The notes beneath the pieces are model-generated. The model saw only the letters and a program-made list of their open reading frames with translations. It searched no databases and was not told the DNA's origin. A program made the position numbers and the translations under genes. Positions 11,996-23,114 of a stretch of DNA of 64,000 bases are shown piece after piece (positions within the stretch are counted from its first letter, which is position 1; the number at the start of each line of letters is the position of its first letter). The DNA is from Cercospora beticola (taxonomy: Eukaryota > Ascomycota > Dothideomycetes > Mycosphaerellales > Mycosphaerellaceae), in NCBI RefSeq assembly GCF_033473495.1, contig NC_088936.1:2542001-2606000 (forward strand). Reading direction: 5' to 3'.

Positions 11996-14900
11996 ACCCT
12001 TTATAATTACCGCGTATAAAGGCTTTTAAATACTATTATCTCTACTTTTATTACTAAAATAAACACTAAGTATTCTATTAATTATAGTAGCTCGAGGAGG
12101 TCTTAATACTAAATAGTAACCTCGATAGCTATATAGTTATCGCTACTATAGTCGCTCGATCTTTTAGGCTACTAAGCTATAAAAACGAATATCGATTACT
12201 AAATATCTTTCGCTTTAGGTATAAATATACTTCTAGTACTCCTATTCTTTAAGTACCTAATATATAGTACTTAGCTCCGCGTAATTGCTTAAACTAATTT
12301 CTATACTATAAGATCTATTACGTCGTAGCCTGCCTAAGTATAACTAGCTTATTATCCTTTAATATATCTATATAGCTACGCTACTACGTCTATATAAGCT
12401 CCCTCTAAAGCTATAGCTAGGATTTCTAACTCTACTATATCCTAGAGATACGATTTAAGATAGTTCTTTCTAGCTATAGTTATTCTAGGCAACTAAAAGG
12501 TTTAAGTAGAGATTTAGTTCTGCGCTCGAAGATACTAGAGATAACCTTCTATTCGAATATCTAATTTATATAGTTACGTACCTAGAAGTCGATAGCGCTT
12601 AAGAAATATTAACTTATATAGTTATAGTAGGAGTTGCGCTACTAATAAAGAGATACGCTCTAAGAAATTAGCTATAGGCAGGTCTAAAGTATCTCTAACC
12701 TACTAGTTAGAGAGAGCGATTTCTCTATTTATAAGATACTACGCGAGTAGGTATAGACTAAGGCTCTATCTATCGCGCTTAAGAGCTTCTTTATCTAGAC
12801 GTATCTTATATACGCAAATATTTATAATAATCGTAAGTAAGTCCTAAGGATAAGTTATCTTACGCTAGCCGATATCTACGTATATACGCGCGGATATAGG
12901 CCCGGCTAGAATAAGACTATATCTTAGAATTACTTCGAGAATCTCTATATAAATTCTTCTAAATTAAAACTACGACCTCGTACTTCGTTCTATAGTAGTA
13001 TATTTGCGATTGCGAATTAAGTAGGCTTTAATAAAAATAGTAACTTCTTTCCTAAATATTACTATAGATATACGAAATTTACCTAGGATGCCTCCGTCTC
13101 TATATAGACTTTATATAGATCGATCTAAAGGTATTATAAGGTCTATACTTACGCTAGAAATATACTCTTCCTAGAGAGTCTATATTCTCGTCTACTATAG
13201 ATCTTTTATAATCTGTTATAAAACTCTAATAACCTTCTAAATTATAGATAAGCTATAATCTAGTCGTAGGGAGTAATAGCTATTACGCTCTAAGCCGAGA
13301 TCTCTATTTATAAGGTAGATAAGTATTTTTAACTCCCGCTATAATTTAATTAGTAAAGATAGTATTACGATCGATATATTAGCGTACTTATAGAGCAGGT
13401 CTATTAAATTTATTACTATCTGCTTTTGCTTCTTATTATACTAATTAATATAGACCTTATTAATCTAAAATATCTCCTACCTAGTCGATATAAGATAATT
13501 TACTACTCGATTAAGTATATAATTCCGAATCTCGACTTTTTTATAGTATCCCGTATAACTATACTCGACCGAGTATTTTCCGGCAATAATACTTTTATAA
13601 GCTAAAGGTTCCTAGGTCTATAAGATAGCTACGAATAGTTGTTCTAGATTCCGATTATAGATATATTAAAACTTACTAGGAGAAGTATTCTAGTATAGTA
13701 GATAAAGCGGATTAGTTACCTAAGTATATACTTTTTCTATATTCTATATATGTTTTTAGATTCTAATTAGCTTAGAAGATAAGCTTAAGTATCTATAGTA
13801 TAGAATTTATCGAATAGTATATTATCTATTATCTATACTTCTTCGTAGACGGCCGGAGTAGCCGTAGCAATCTAAGAGAGTACGCTATAGCTATACTAGG
13901 GGCGTAGTAGTAAATATATTATAAGTATTATCGTTTACCGGTTACCTAACTACTCTCTTATACGCGAATAATAATCTGCCGCGCTATAAATAGGTAGTAT
14001 AGCCCTAATAATCTTTAGTTCTATAACTACTACTATACTTCTAATAGTGCTCTAGTTATAAGTATACTTCTAGTTATTAGGTTAAGCTTTAGAACTACTT
14101 ATTCTACTATCGTATCGATAGCTCTATATAGTAATATAGATATTAAACGACTTATAGTATTATAGCTATAGCTAAGAATGCCTGCCTCTCGTAAGACGAA
14201 TACTAATATAAGGTATAGCGGGTCTACGTATTAGCCTAAGAGGCTAGGGAGCGAATTAGAAGGCGTAGTAGACCGCGACTAGTATAACTCGTACCGTTAA
14301 CTAGGCTAGATAGCACTTTTAAAGAAGTATTACGTATACCTAGTAAGTAATTTTAGGCCTAGCTACTAGCGGTCGAGTATCTCTTATAGTAAAATACTAG
14401 TTAAGTATTTATATATCCTATCTACGCTAAGAATACTTATTCTCTAATACTAAGTATTATAGATCTTCTCTTTATTCTAATATTATCTACTATCTACGTT
14501 ATAGTCTTATAAACGATTATAGTATAGTTTTATAGATATATTAGGTTAGTAAGTTTTATATTATAGTACTTTAGATAAGGATAGCTAATAGGCTAATCCT
14601 TTATATAATACTATAGGTACTTTCGATAAAAATGTTTCTTAAGCCTATTATAATTATAGAATGTTTTTATGCGTTCGTTAACGTAGAGGTCCGCCTTGCC
14701 GATATAAAATATATATTATATCGGAGTATATACGATAGGAAAAGGATCTTACGGTACTTTTACTTCGCTTATAAGGTCTATACTCGTATTACTATCGTAC
14801 TTACCGATACGTACTACCTTCGTATAATATATCTTCTATTCGATTAATTTCTAGCTCCTACTTAGTACTAATACTACGTTTATAGTATTCGTACGTCGTC

Positions 14901-17254
14901 GATACTCTTCGATAGAGTTAGATATTACGAAAGTAAAGAGAGCTTTTATAGCGCGATTCCGCTCTTTACTAAGCTAACTATATAGCTAGACTTTCGATAG
15001 CGTCGTCTTATTACGCTTAATAGGCGAGCATTCGAGCTAGCTCGTAATATCTATAGTAGATCGCTACTTGTAATAGCTCTATAATATCCCGGCTATTATA
15101 ATCTTATATATAGCTTTTCTCTTATTCCGGTACTATCGGTCTACTCTCTAGTAAGCCTTATATAGCTAAGTACCTCGAGCTTTAGATAACGTCCTATATT
15201 TAGTATAGATCTTCTTAACTAAGCTCTTTCGCGTCCTATATAATAGCTTTACCTCTAGATAATATATAATTTATACTACTTAGGTCTCGTTTAATATATA
15301 GAGATAGCGCGGATCGATCGTATAGGTTATACTACTCGTAGCTCTTATAATATCGGTCTAAAGCGCAAGTCCCCGGTAAATAGTATATATATCTTATATA
15401 ATATAACGAGATAGGTAATTATACTAAAATACTACTAAGCTTATATACTAGAGGATAAGATTTCGCTACGCGTTACTAATAAGACCTATAATTCTTTAGT
15501 AGATAATCTACTCTATACTAAACGAAACCTACTACTACTATCTAGAGCTTCTCTATTACCTCTATAGAAGTAATAAGGTTTTACTATATACTCGAATCCT
15601 ATAATTATACCGAGTATAGATAGTCTACTACGTAGCTACTTATCTATTATAGGAGTAGTAGCGGAGACTATAACTCTATATATAGTATTCTCTAGTCTCC
15701 GAAAAAGTAGTATACCGGTCTAAGAGTCCTTAATCGGCAATTCTAGCTAGTTAAGGCCTATAGGTACCTATAGACGGAAAAGCTCCTCTAGTTCTATAAG
15801 GCCGGGCGCTACGAATACTTCGTCGGCAAATACTAGGCTTAAGAGGAGTATCTATAAGTAGAGAAGGAGGTATAGTTCGCTCGGGATATCTAGAATACTA
15901 AACGTATTCCTAATATAAGTATTAGCGATTCGGATTACGTTCTTAAATACCGATTATAGTATTACGGTACTACGTACGCGTCTTTTAGATCTAGGTAACC
16001 TTTAGTATACTTAAACGTTAGCTTAATTAGAAGCTATAGCTATTCGCTTCCTATAGGATCTCGAAGAAGTATAAGCTTAAGATATTCGTACCGGAGTCCT
16101 AGGAGCGCGCCTAGCCGGTTGCCGGTAATACCTATAAGCTAAAGAATTAAGGCGAGTTATACTCTTAACCGTTCGTAGTCGAGCGTAAACTCGGGCGAGG
16201 TCTATAATGTTTTTAGTAGTTTAAATTTATCCTTAGCTCGTATAATCGGCTTCGGTCTCTTCTCTATCTATAATCGAAATTCCTATATTAGATACTACCG
16301 GACCTATAGTATATAAGTAGTATAGACCGAGCTAGGATTAAGAGTATTAATACTATACGTACGCCGTATATTTAACTTTTAATAGTAGAGTCGATTACGA
16401 TATAGCCTATCTTAGTCTTCTATATAATATAGAAGGTATTCTAGTACGTCTATAGAGTACTTATACTTTATAGAGTCTCGTATCTCTATTCTAGTAACTA
16501 GTAAAAGAATAAGTAGACGACGGTAATAGGTATTTCGCGTAATATTTCGCGAGCGTCTTTCCTAGTTGTCTAATAATATCTATATTCGTCGGCTTAGCGA
16601 GGTATTCTAGACTACGTTATAATCTACTCGTACTACCGACGTACTTATACTATAATCGTTTTACCTAGCTCTATAGCTACTCGCTCTCTTTAGTATAAAT
16701 CTTTCGTATATATACCGCCTCGTCGAACTCCGCTTCTATACGCCTAAAGCGCTCCGCCTAAGAGAGCGAAGCAGAAACTTCCGCTATATAGCCTATAACT
16801 AGGAGAACTCTACTATAGGTTAAAATTCTATTAGGTATAGTACTATATAGTAATCGTCTCGTAATTCCTCGAAGTAGGACAATTATACAGGCCGACTAGT
16901 AGAGCACTATAGGAGCGTAGTAGATATAAGGAATAACGAATAAATAGGTAAGTCTAGCTAGCTAGCGACTCGAGGAACGGCGATCTAGCGCCTTTATATA
17001 CCTTAGAGAGACCGAAGAGAGAAGGAGTAATTAGTATAGGTATAGAGATATAGCGAGGCGCGCGCTCTACGAGGTAATATACGAGGCCTGCCGCCTACGC
17101 GAAGGTAGGTTAACTACGAGAGTTAAGGAGCGACAGGCTATAGCGTGCGCTAAGTCGTATTAGGGCGATCGAGCGGCGAAATAGCGCCCTAATTTATACG
17201 TATTTGCGTCCCGAGTCGGTCGCGATTTCGCTCTTCTCTTATTTAATTCTATAT
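11996..17254. other. Unidentified 5.2-kb RIP-mutated element or gene
   Basis: CpG-retaining, CA/TG-depleted DNA between the copia target site and the LINE at about 17,255. Plus-strand frames give long stretches of plausible protein between RIP-type stops, for example 14,860-15,700 (KVKRAFIARF, VLLRLIGEHSS), and a single 71-codon ATG ORF survives at 14632-14847. The minus strand also gives plausible peptides, so the coding strand is not settled. I found no reverse transcriptase box, LTR pair or transposase signature. The right end carries a 9-bp inverted repeat (17159-17167 with 17185-17193). Confidence 0.4.
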
Positions 17255-19192
17255 TTTAGTATCTTATATATGTATCTATATTCGTAGTCTAGTATAAATT
17301 CTAGAACTCTTCTTTTAGTAAAGTATTACTTTATTCTAATATACTCTATCTTTAAAAGTATAACTATTATACTCTCTAGTCTAGTAAGTCCTTTATATAG
17401 AGTTAGTCTAACTATAGAGAAGGTAGTAGTTTTCTATACTAGTAGTTATTCCTCTTCTACTTTTATTCTTTTCTTTTCCTTATTTCTTTCCTACTTTCTA
17501 TTCTACTAGTATTTAGCCTACTATACCTTATAGCTTAGATATACCTATATCGTTATTTCTTAGCTTTATACTATTTAGAGGATTTCCTTCTATCTAGTTT
17601 AGGTTAGTATTATAAGTTACCTAGCTCTCTTTCTTACTTATACTTACCTTTTAATCTCTCTATACCTATCTTTAATATACTAATATATAGGTTAGGTATC
17701 TTGCTTTTTAGATACTTACCTAGCTAGGTCCTAGATATATAAATAGAGAGGAGCAATATTTGCTTCTCTCTTTAGAATAGCTATTATAACTAACTTATAT
17801 ACTTCTATAATATTCCTTAGAGCCTCCCTCTAGATCTTCTTAATAGGTTTAGTAAGGTTCCTATAGTAGCTTTATATACTCTCTAAGTTAGACTAGACTT
17901 AGTAGCTAAAGGTAATAGCTAGTTTTACTACTACTATATAGAGATATCTTACTTTTTAGAAGAATACTCTCTATATAGACTTATATAGTCTCTAAAGTAA
18001 TTATATTTAGTAGGCTCTCTTTTCTACTATTTATTTAATATATAGGCTCTATTTAAGTTTAGTATCTATCTATACTTCTAGGAGTCTAAGTAATAGTAGT
18101 AGTTCTCTATTAAATCTCTAGATTTAGACTATAGCTTTAAGGTTATACTTCCTACTTCTAGTAAAGTAGATTAGCTAATATTTCTATAGTATAAATTCTA
18201 CTCTATATCTCCTTACCTATTCTTTATATTTCTAGTAGGCTTTCTTAAGTTACCTATAGTTATCCTCTATTAATATACTATATATAAGGATATTAGAGTT
18301 ATCTATAAACTCTATTACTAAAGTAGTCTCTTTATATAGTATTAGGAGTAGAGTAGAAATAAAGAAAAGAAAGAGAATTAGAAATAGAGTAGAGCCTTAG
18401 AGAATTCCTATATTTTAGAGCTTTAGTTAGTCTATAAATTCTCTAAGCCTTAGGTAGGTAGTCCTATCTTAGAGGAATAATTAGATAAAGCTAATAGTAT
18501 AGTCTAGGAAACCTTTTATTCTAATATTATAAAGTAGCCTCTAGTATAAGACCTTATTAAATACTCCTAAGATATTAAGGTAGAGTATAGATACTATAGC
18601 TCCTAGCCTAGTTTTCTAGATAGTTCTTACTTATTTAGTAATAAGGTCTAATACTAAGGTAGTAGACCTACTAGGCCTAGTATCTATTTATTCTTCTAGG
18701 AGAAGCTTCCTTTCTTTAGTTTTCTTAAATATTCTCTTAGTAACTATAGCTTCTAGGACCTTTACTATTATATTAAGTAGAGTAATAGGTCTATATACTC
18801 CTAGCTTTAAGTAGTCTAGTTTCTATAGTTTTCTAAGTACTACTATTATAGAGTACTTAAAGACTTTAGAGTAGTATACTATCCTTAGATATATAGTAAA
18901 GAGTTTAGCTAGAATTAGAGCAAGTTATTCTCTATACTCTTTAAGTAAGAGGTTTAGTATTTAGTTAGGTCCTAGAGCCTTATTACTAGGTAGTTTCCTA
19001 AGGACTTCTTCTATTTCCTTTAGCTAAACTTTAACCTCTATCTAGAATTAGAGTAGTATTTAGGCATATTAGATATTACTTAGATCTACCTCTCTTAGGT
19101 CTAGGAAGAAGTGTCTTACTAGGATTATAGCTTTCCTTTTATTAGTATCTCTATTATACTCTATATTAGCTAGGCTTAGGAAGTATAGTAGC

Positions 19193-19408
19193 TATTACGA
19201 TTTGAGATTCTATAGACACTATATCTCTCTATCTAATAGTTAGGCTTTAGGCAAGTAGTGCCTTAGGCTTTAGGAATTCTTAGCAGAGAGTATTTCTTTA
19301 TAGGCTTACGGTAGATAGCAACCTAAGCCTCTCTAACTACTTACTATAGGGGGTTTCACTTTGCCTTATTCCGCTATACCTAGATAGGTTAGACCCCTAT
19401 ATCTAATA
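19193..19408 (+). repeat. 5' LTR of the gag-only element
   Basis: A 216-bp repeat nearly identical to 21314-21529. It retains several CA/TG sites (GGCAAG, AGTGCC, TTCACTTTGCC) and so is less heavily mutated than the copia LTRs. Confidence 0.9.
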
Positions 19409-21140
19409 GGTTATAAGCCCGGGTTTATATCGTAGCTAGAAAGCTAGGAGCTAGAGGATATAATAGCAAGTACTCCCGGTAGGAGTTAAGGTACTCTAGT
19501 AAGAGACTTAAAGGCAATAGTAGGATCTAAAGCTATAAAAGAGTTAGAAGCAAGAGGAGTAGTCTTATAGGCATAAACTAGATAGTAGAAAGAATAGTAT
19601 ATATAGGTAGATAGGATATCTAATATATATTAGTCCTAAGTAGAAGGATATACTATATAGCTATATAAAGATAGAGAATAAACTCTATAAGGCACCTAGG
19701 CTAGGTACTTAGTAAACAAAAGTTATAGTCTAATAATACTAGGAGTTAGTCTAGTATTTCCCTACTACTAGAAAGCAGAAAAGGATAAAGTTAGAAGAGT
19801 AGTTAGGCTATTAGAGAGAGAAGAGTCTCCTAAAGATAGCTATATAGATAGAACTTACTACCTATTTAAAGGAAGATCTTATAAGGCTAGAGGATTAGTT
19901 TATACTAGGCAGGTTATATTTAGAGAGAATAGTTATAAGGCAGGTTCTAGAGAGACCTACTATTAGCTAATAATACTTTAGAGACTAACTAAACCTCTTA
20001 CTATCCCTAGAATCTAAAGGAGAATTAGATAATTAGGCCTTAGAGGCCTAGTTAGACAAACTAATATACCTAAGATTAAGAGGAGTTATAAACCTACCTT
20101 TATTATAAATATAGTAGTACTAGGAGGTTCCTATACTAGAGAGTACTAGAGAGGTATACTCCTTTAGCTATTAATATATATACTATATATAAGGCCTAGA
20201 GTATAATACCTACCCTAGAGCTACTTAGAAGATAGAGTCCTATAAGCTCTAGCTAAGAGAGAGGAGTCTTAGTATAGTTAATCCCCTGCTAGATAGTCTA
20301 TCTAGTATAAGGGAATTTCTACCTATATATATACTAAGAACTAAATACTAAGATATATAGGTCCTAGTTTACTATATAAAACAAATTTATTTCTTAGCTA
20401 TAGTTAGAAGAACTTAGTAATATATATACCTAAAGTTAACTCTTTAGAAGACAAGATAGGAACAAGATAAGATAAATAGTACTTTAGTAAAGAGACTATA
20501 TCTAGTACTCTCTAAGGAGAACTTAGAATAATAGTTTAGAAAGATAGCTATATTCCTTAAGAGAGAAGACCTATACTTAACTATTAAGACCTTAATATCT
20601 ATCCTAATAACTAATAAGGCAAACTATAAAGCAATCTACTAGATTTAGCTTTATATTAGTAAAGAGAATAAAGAGGTAGTATTAGAGAAAGAGACAGCAA
20701 AGGCTATCTAGTAAGAGCTAAAGAAGAAGTATAAAGACAATAAAGTATTAGAAAGGAAACTAGTATAGTAGTACTTTACCTTTTAAATAACAAGTTTATA
20801 GAGTATATTATAAGTATAGTTAAGCTTACTATTACTTAGGAAGAAAATAAGGGAGGCCTAGCTAGTAATAGCAGAGGCAGTTAAATCTAAGAATAGAATC
20901 TAAGTTCTGCTTAGTAGCCTACCTAAATCTTAGTTATCTATTAGAGATACTATAGATACCTAACTATACTTATTACCTAATAATATCCTTTCTATTCTAG
21001 AAGAGAAAGAAGTAGGGATACCTAGGCAACCTAAACTAGAGGGAGGATTAGAGCCTTTAGCTTATACTATAAGAGCTATATAGAGATAATAATAAGGGAG
21101 AAAGAGGACAGACAACTTAGAGTTGTTTAAAGCTAGGCAG

Positions 21141-21182
21141 TATACTCTATATTAAGGGAAGGGACACTTACTATTAAGCTAT
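21141..21182 (+). other. Gag CCHC zinc knuckle with all cysteines mutated
   Basis: The plus frame reads Y-x2-Y-x4-H-x4-Y. Changing each TAT back to TGT gives the retroviral/copia nucleocapsid knuckle C-x2-C-x4-H-x4-C. All three Cys codons were hit by the TG-to-TA change while His (CAC) survived. A TAA one codon after the second Cys position is a former CAA or TGG. Confidence 0.75.
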
Positions 21183-21313
21183 TAGTATCTAGAACCTACA
21201 AGAAGTATAGTCTTAGCTTTTAGAGATATAGGCAAGGCAAGGGCCTTTGCTATAATAGAGGATAAGACTAAGGAAAGGTAAGTAGCTATTAAGAGATAGG
21301 CTATTAGAGGAAG

Positions 21314-21529
21314 TATTACGATTTAAGATTCTATAGATACTATGTCTCTCTATCTAATAGTTAGGCTTTAGGCAAGTAGTGCCTTAGGCTTTAGGAATTC
21401 TTAGCAGAAGGTATTTCTTTATAGGCTTATAGTAGATAGCAACCTAAGCCTCTCTAACTACTTACTATAGGGAGTTTCACTTTGCCTTATTCCGCTATAA
21501 CTAGATAGGTTAGACTCCTATATCTAATA
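21314..21529 (+). repeat. 3' LTR of the gag-only element
   Basis: A 216-bp repeat equal in length to the 5' LTR; differences include RIP-type transitions such as GAG/AAG after ATTT and GACAC/GATAC. Confidence 0.9.
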
Positions 21530-23114
21530 GTAGCTAGTATTCTTAGTTAGCTTTCTCTCTAGTCTATTTAGCTATTTTCTAGATCTTCTTAGAGTCCTCT
21601 ATAACTTCTTTTATTAGTCTCCTCTAAGCTAGATTTATCTCTCTTCTTATAACTTTACTTCTTATATATAATACTTTAATATATAGCTTATAGCTCTATT
21701 CTATCTTATAGTTCTTCTATTCTTTTCTTTTTCTTTTTACTAGCTTTATAGTATCCTTATATTCCTAGGTCTATACTATCTTTATATAGCTTAATAGTCT
21801 AGCTATTAGAACTATTTCCTCTATAATTCTCTAGATAGAGGATTATATTCTATAGGCTAGTATATCTAGGTATTCTTTTATATTAAGTAGAAGTTAGTTA
21901 AGTTAGTTAGTATTTTAGGCTATAAAGTCTTAGATTCTATTCTAGTTAGTAGCTTTCTACTACTTTCTCTAGCTTCTTTCTATTAGCTCTTAGAGATTAA
22001 TATAGAGAGTTATTCTAAGTAGGATATAGTTAGAGCTATATATCTCTTCTAGAAGAGCTTTATATTCTTAGATTAGGTTTTAGAGAGAGAGGCTAATAAA
22101 GACTAGGTCTAATATTTAGTAGCTAGCTATATATCTTTCCTATATAATTATCTCTAGCTCTAGAGCTAGCTATAGTTAGGCCTCTATAATTGTTTTAATA
22201 AGCTTATCTACTATAGTATATTAGGTTTAAGTTATATTTCTCTTCTATTTTAAGTAGTAGAAGTTAAAGTCTCCTACTACTATATAGCTTACTTTTATAT
22301 CTTCTAAGGTTTATAATAGTACTTCTTAGAGTATAGAGATAGTCCTTTCTTATTTATAGCTTATTAGCTCTAAGAGGTTATAGTAGTTATAGATAGAGAT
22401 AGTTCCTATAGATATCTAGACTTAGATAGTTACTAAGTTATCTATATTATAGAAAAGTAGTTTCTAGCTATTAGTTCTAATTTTGTCTAATGTAAGTATT
22501 ACTACTCTTAGGTTCTAATAGAGTAGGAGAACTATAGAGTATCCTTTCTTAGCTCTAGTTCTACTATTTATAGTATTAAGCTATAGTTCTTATAGTACTA
22601 TTACTATAGCCTCTTCTATAGCTTAGCTATCTAGTAGTAGAGTTTAGGTAGTATTTAACCTATTAATATTATATTAGTAGATTATTAGAGTTTAGCTACT
22701 TATAGAATTCTTAGGAAAGAAGCTTAATTAGGTTAATATCTATATCTTCCTATAGAGTACTTATTACCTCTTAGGTATCTTTATTCTTCTATATAGAAGG
22801 GAAGTAGAGCTTACTTACTTACCTCCTACTAGCTATTACTATTACTATAGTACCTAGAGGCCTATCTTTATATCTAATATCTCTCTATAGAAGCTTAGCT
22901 AGTAGAGCTTTCCTTTTAAGAATTATAGGTTCTATAGTACTATCTTCTTATATTAGGCTTAAAGCTACCTTCTATTACTTTTTAAACTACTCTAAGAATG
23001 CTTTTACTTTAGCCTTTATAGTAGCTTTATAGCTATATTAGAGAGAGTATACCTTATAGTCTCCTTTATAGTTATAGTATTTAATTTTCTTATCTTATTA
23101 TCCTTATATAGTAA

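Larger units (their letters stand above)
19188..21534 (+). mobile_element. Non-autonomous gag-only LTR element (TR-GAG type) with target duplications
   Basis: Two 216-bp LTRs (19193-19408 and 21314-21529) are flanked by GTAGC on both sides (19188-19192 and 21530-21534). The LTRs start TATTACGATTT and end ATCTAATA, the RIP forms of TG...CA. The primer-binding-like site at 19409 is identical over about 20 bases to that of the copia element at 11760, and AGAGGAAG before 21314 serves as polypurine tract. The 1.9-kb core is too short for pol. It encodes a Gag-like protein whose zinc knuckle is visible at 21141-21182. LINE B carries the uninterrupted target site (25804-25808), which proves the insertion borders. 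Confidence 0.87.
17255..23105 (-). mobile_element. LINE A (Tad-like non-LTR retrotransposon), truncated, RIP-inactivated
   Basis: The minus strand matches LINE B (about 24,230-27,760, plus strand) along its length once the LTR element at 19188-21534 is removed. The reverse transcriptase box on the minus strand reads F-I-D-N (FVDD before RIP) at 18298-18309. The endonuclease half lies at about 21,540-22,700. The 5' end (near 23,105) is truncated relative to LINE B, as is common for LINEs. The similarity also stops at about 17,255, before the 3' end of LINE B, so the 3' part differs or is missing. Confidence 0.8.

Noticed and set aside
11996..17254. RecQ-like telomeric helicase or tyrosine-recombinase element
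   Set aside because: I considered both from general feel of the peptides, but no helicase GKS box or recombinase R..HxxR..Y set could be located.
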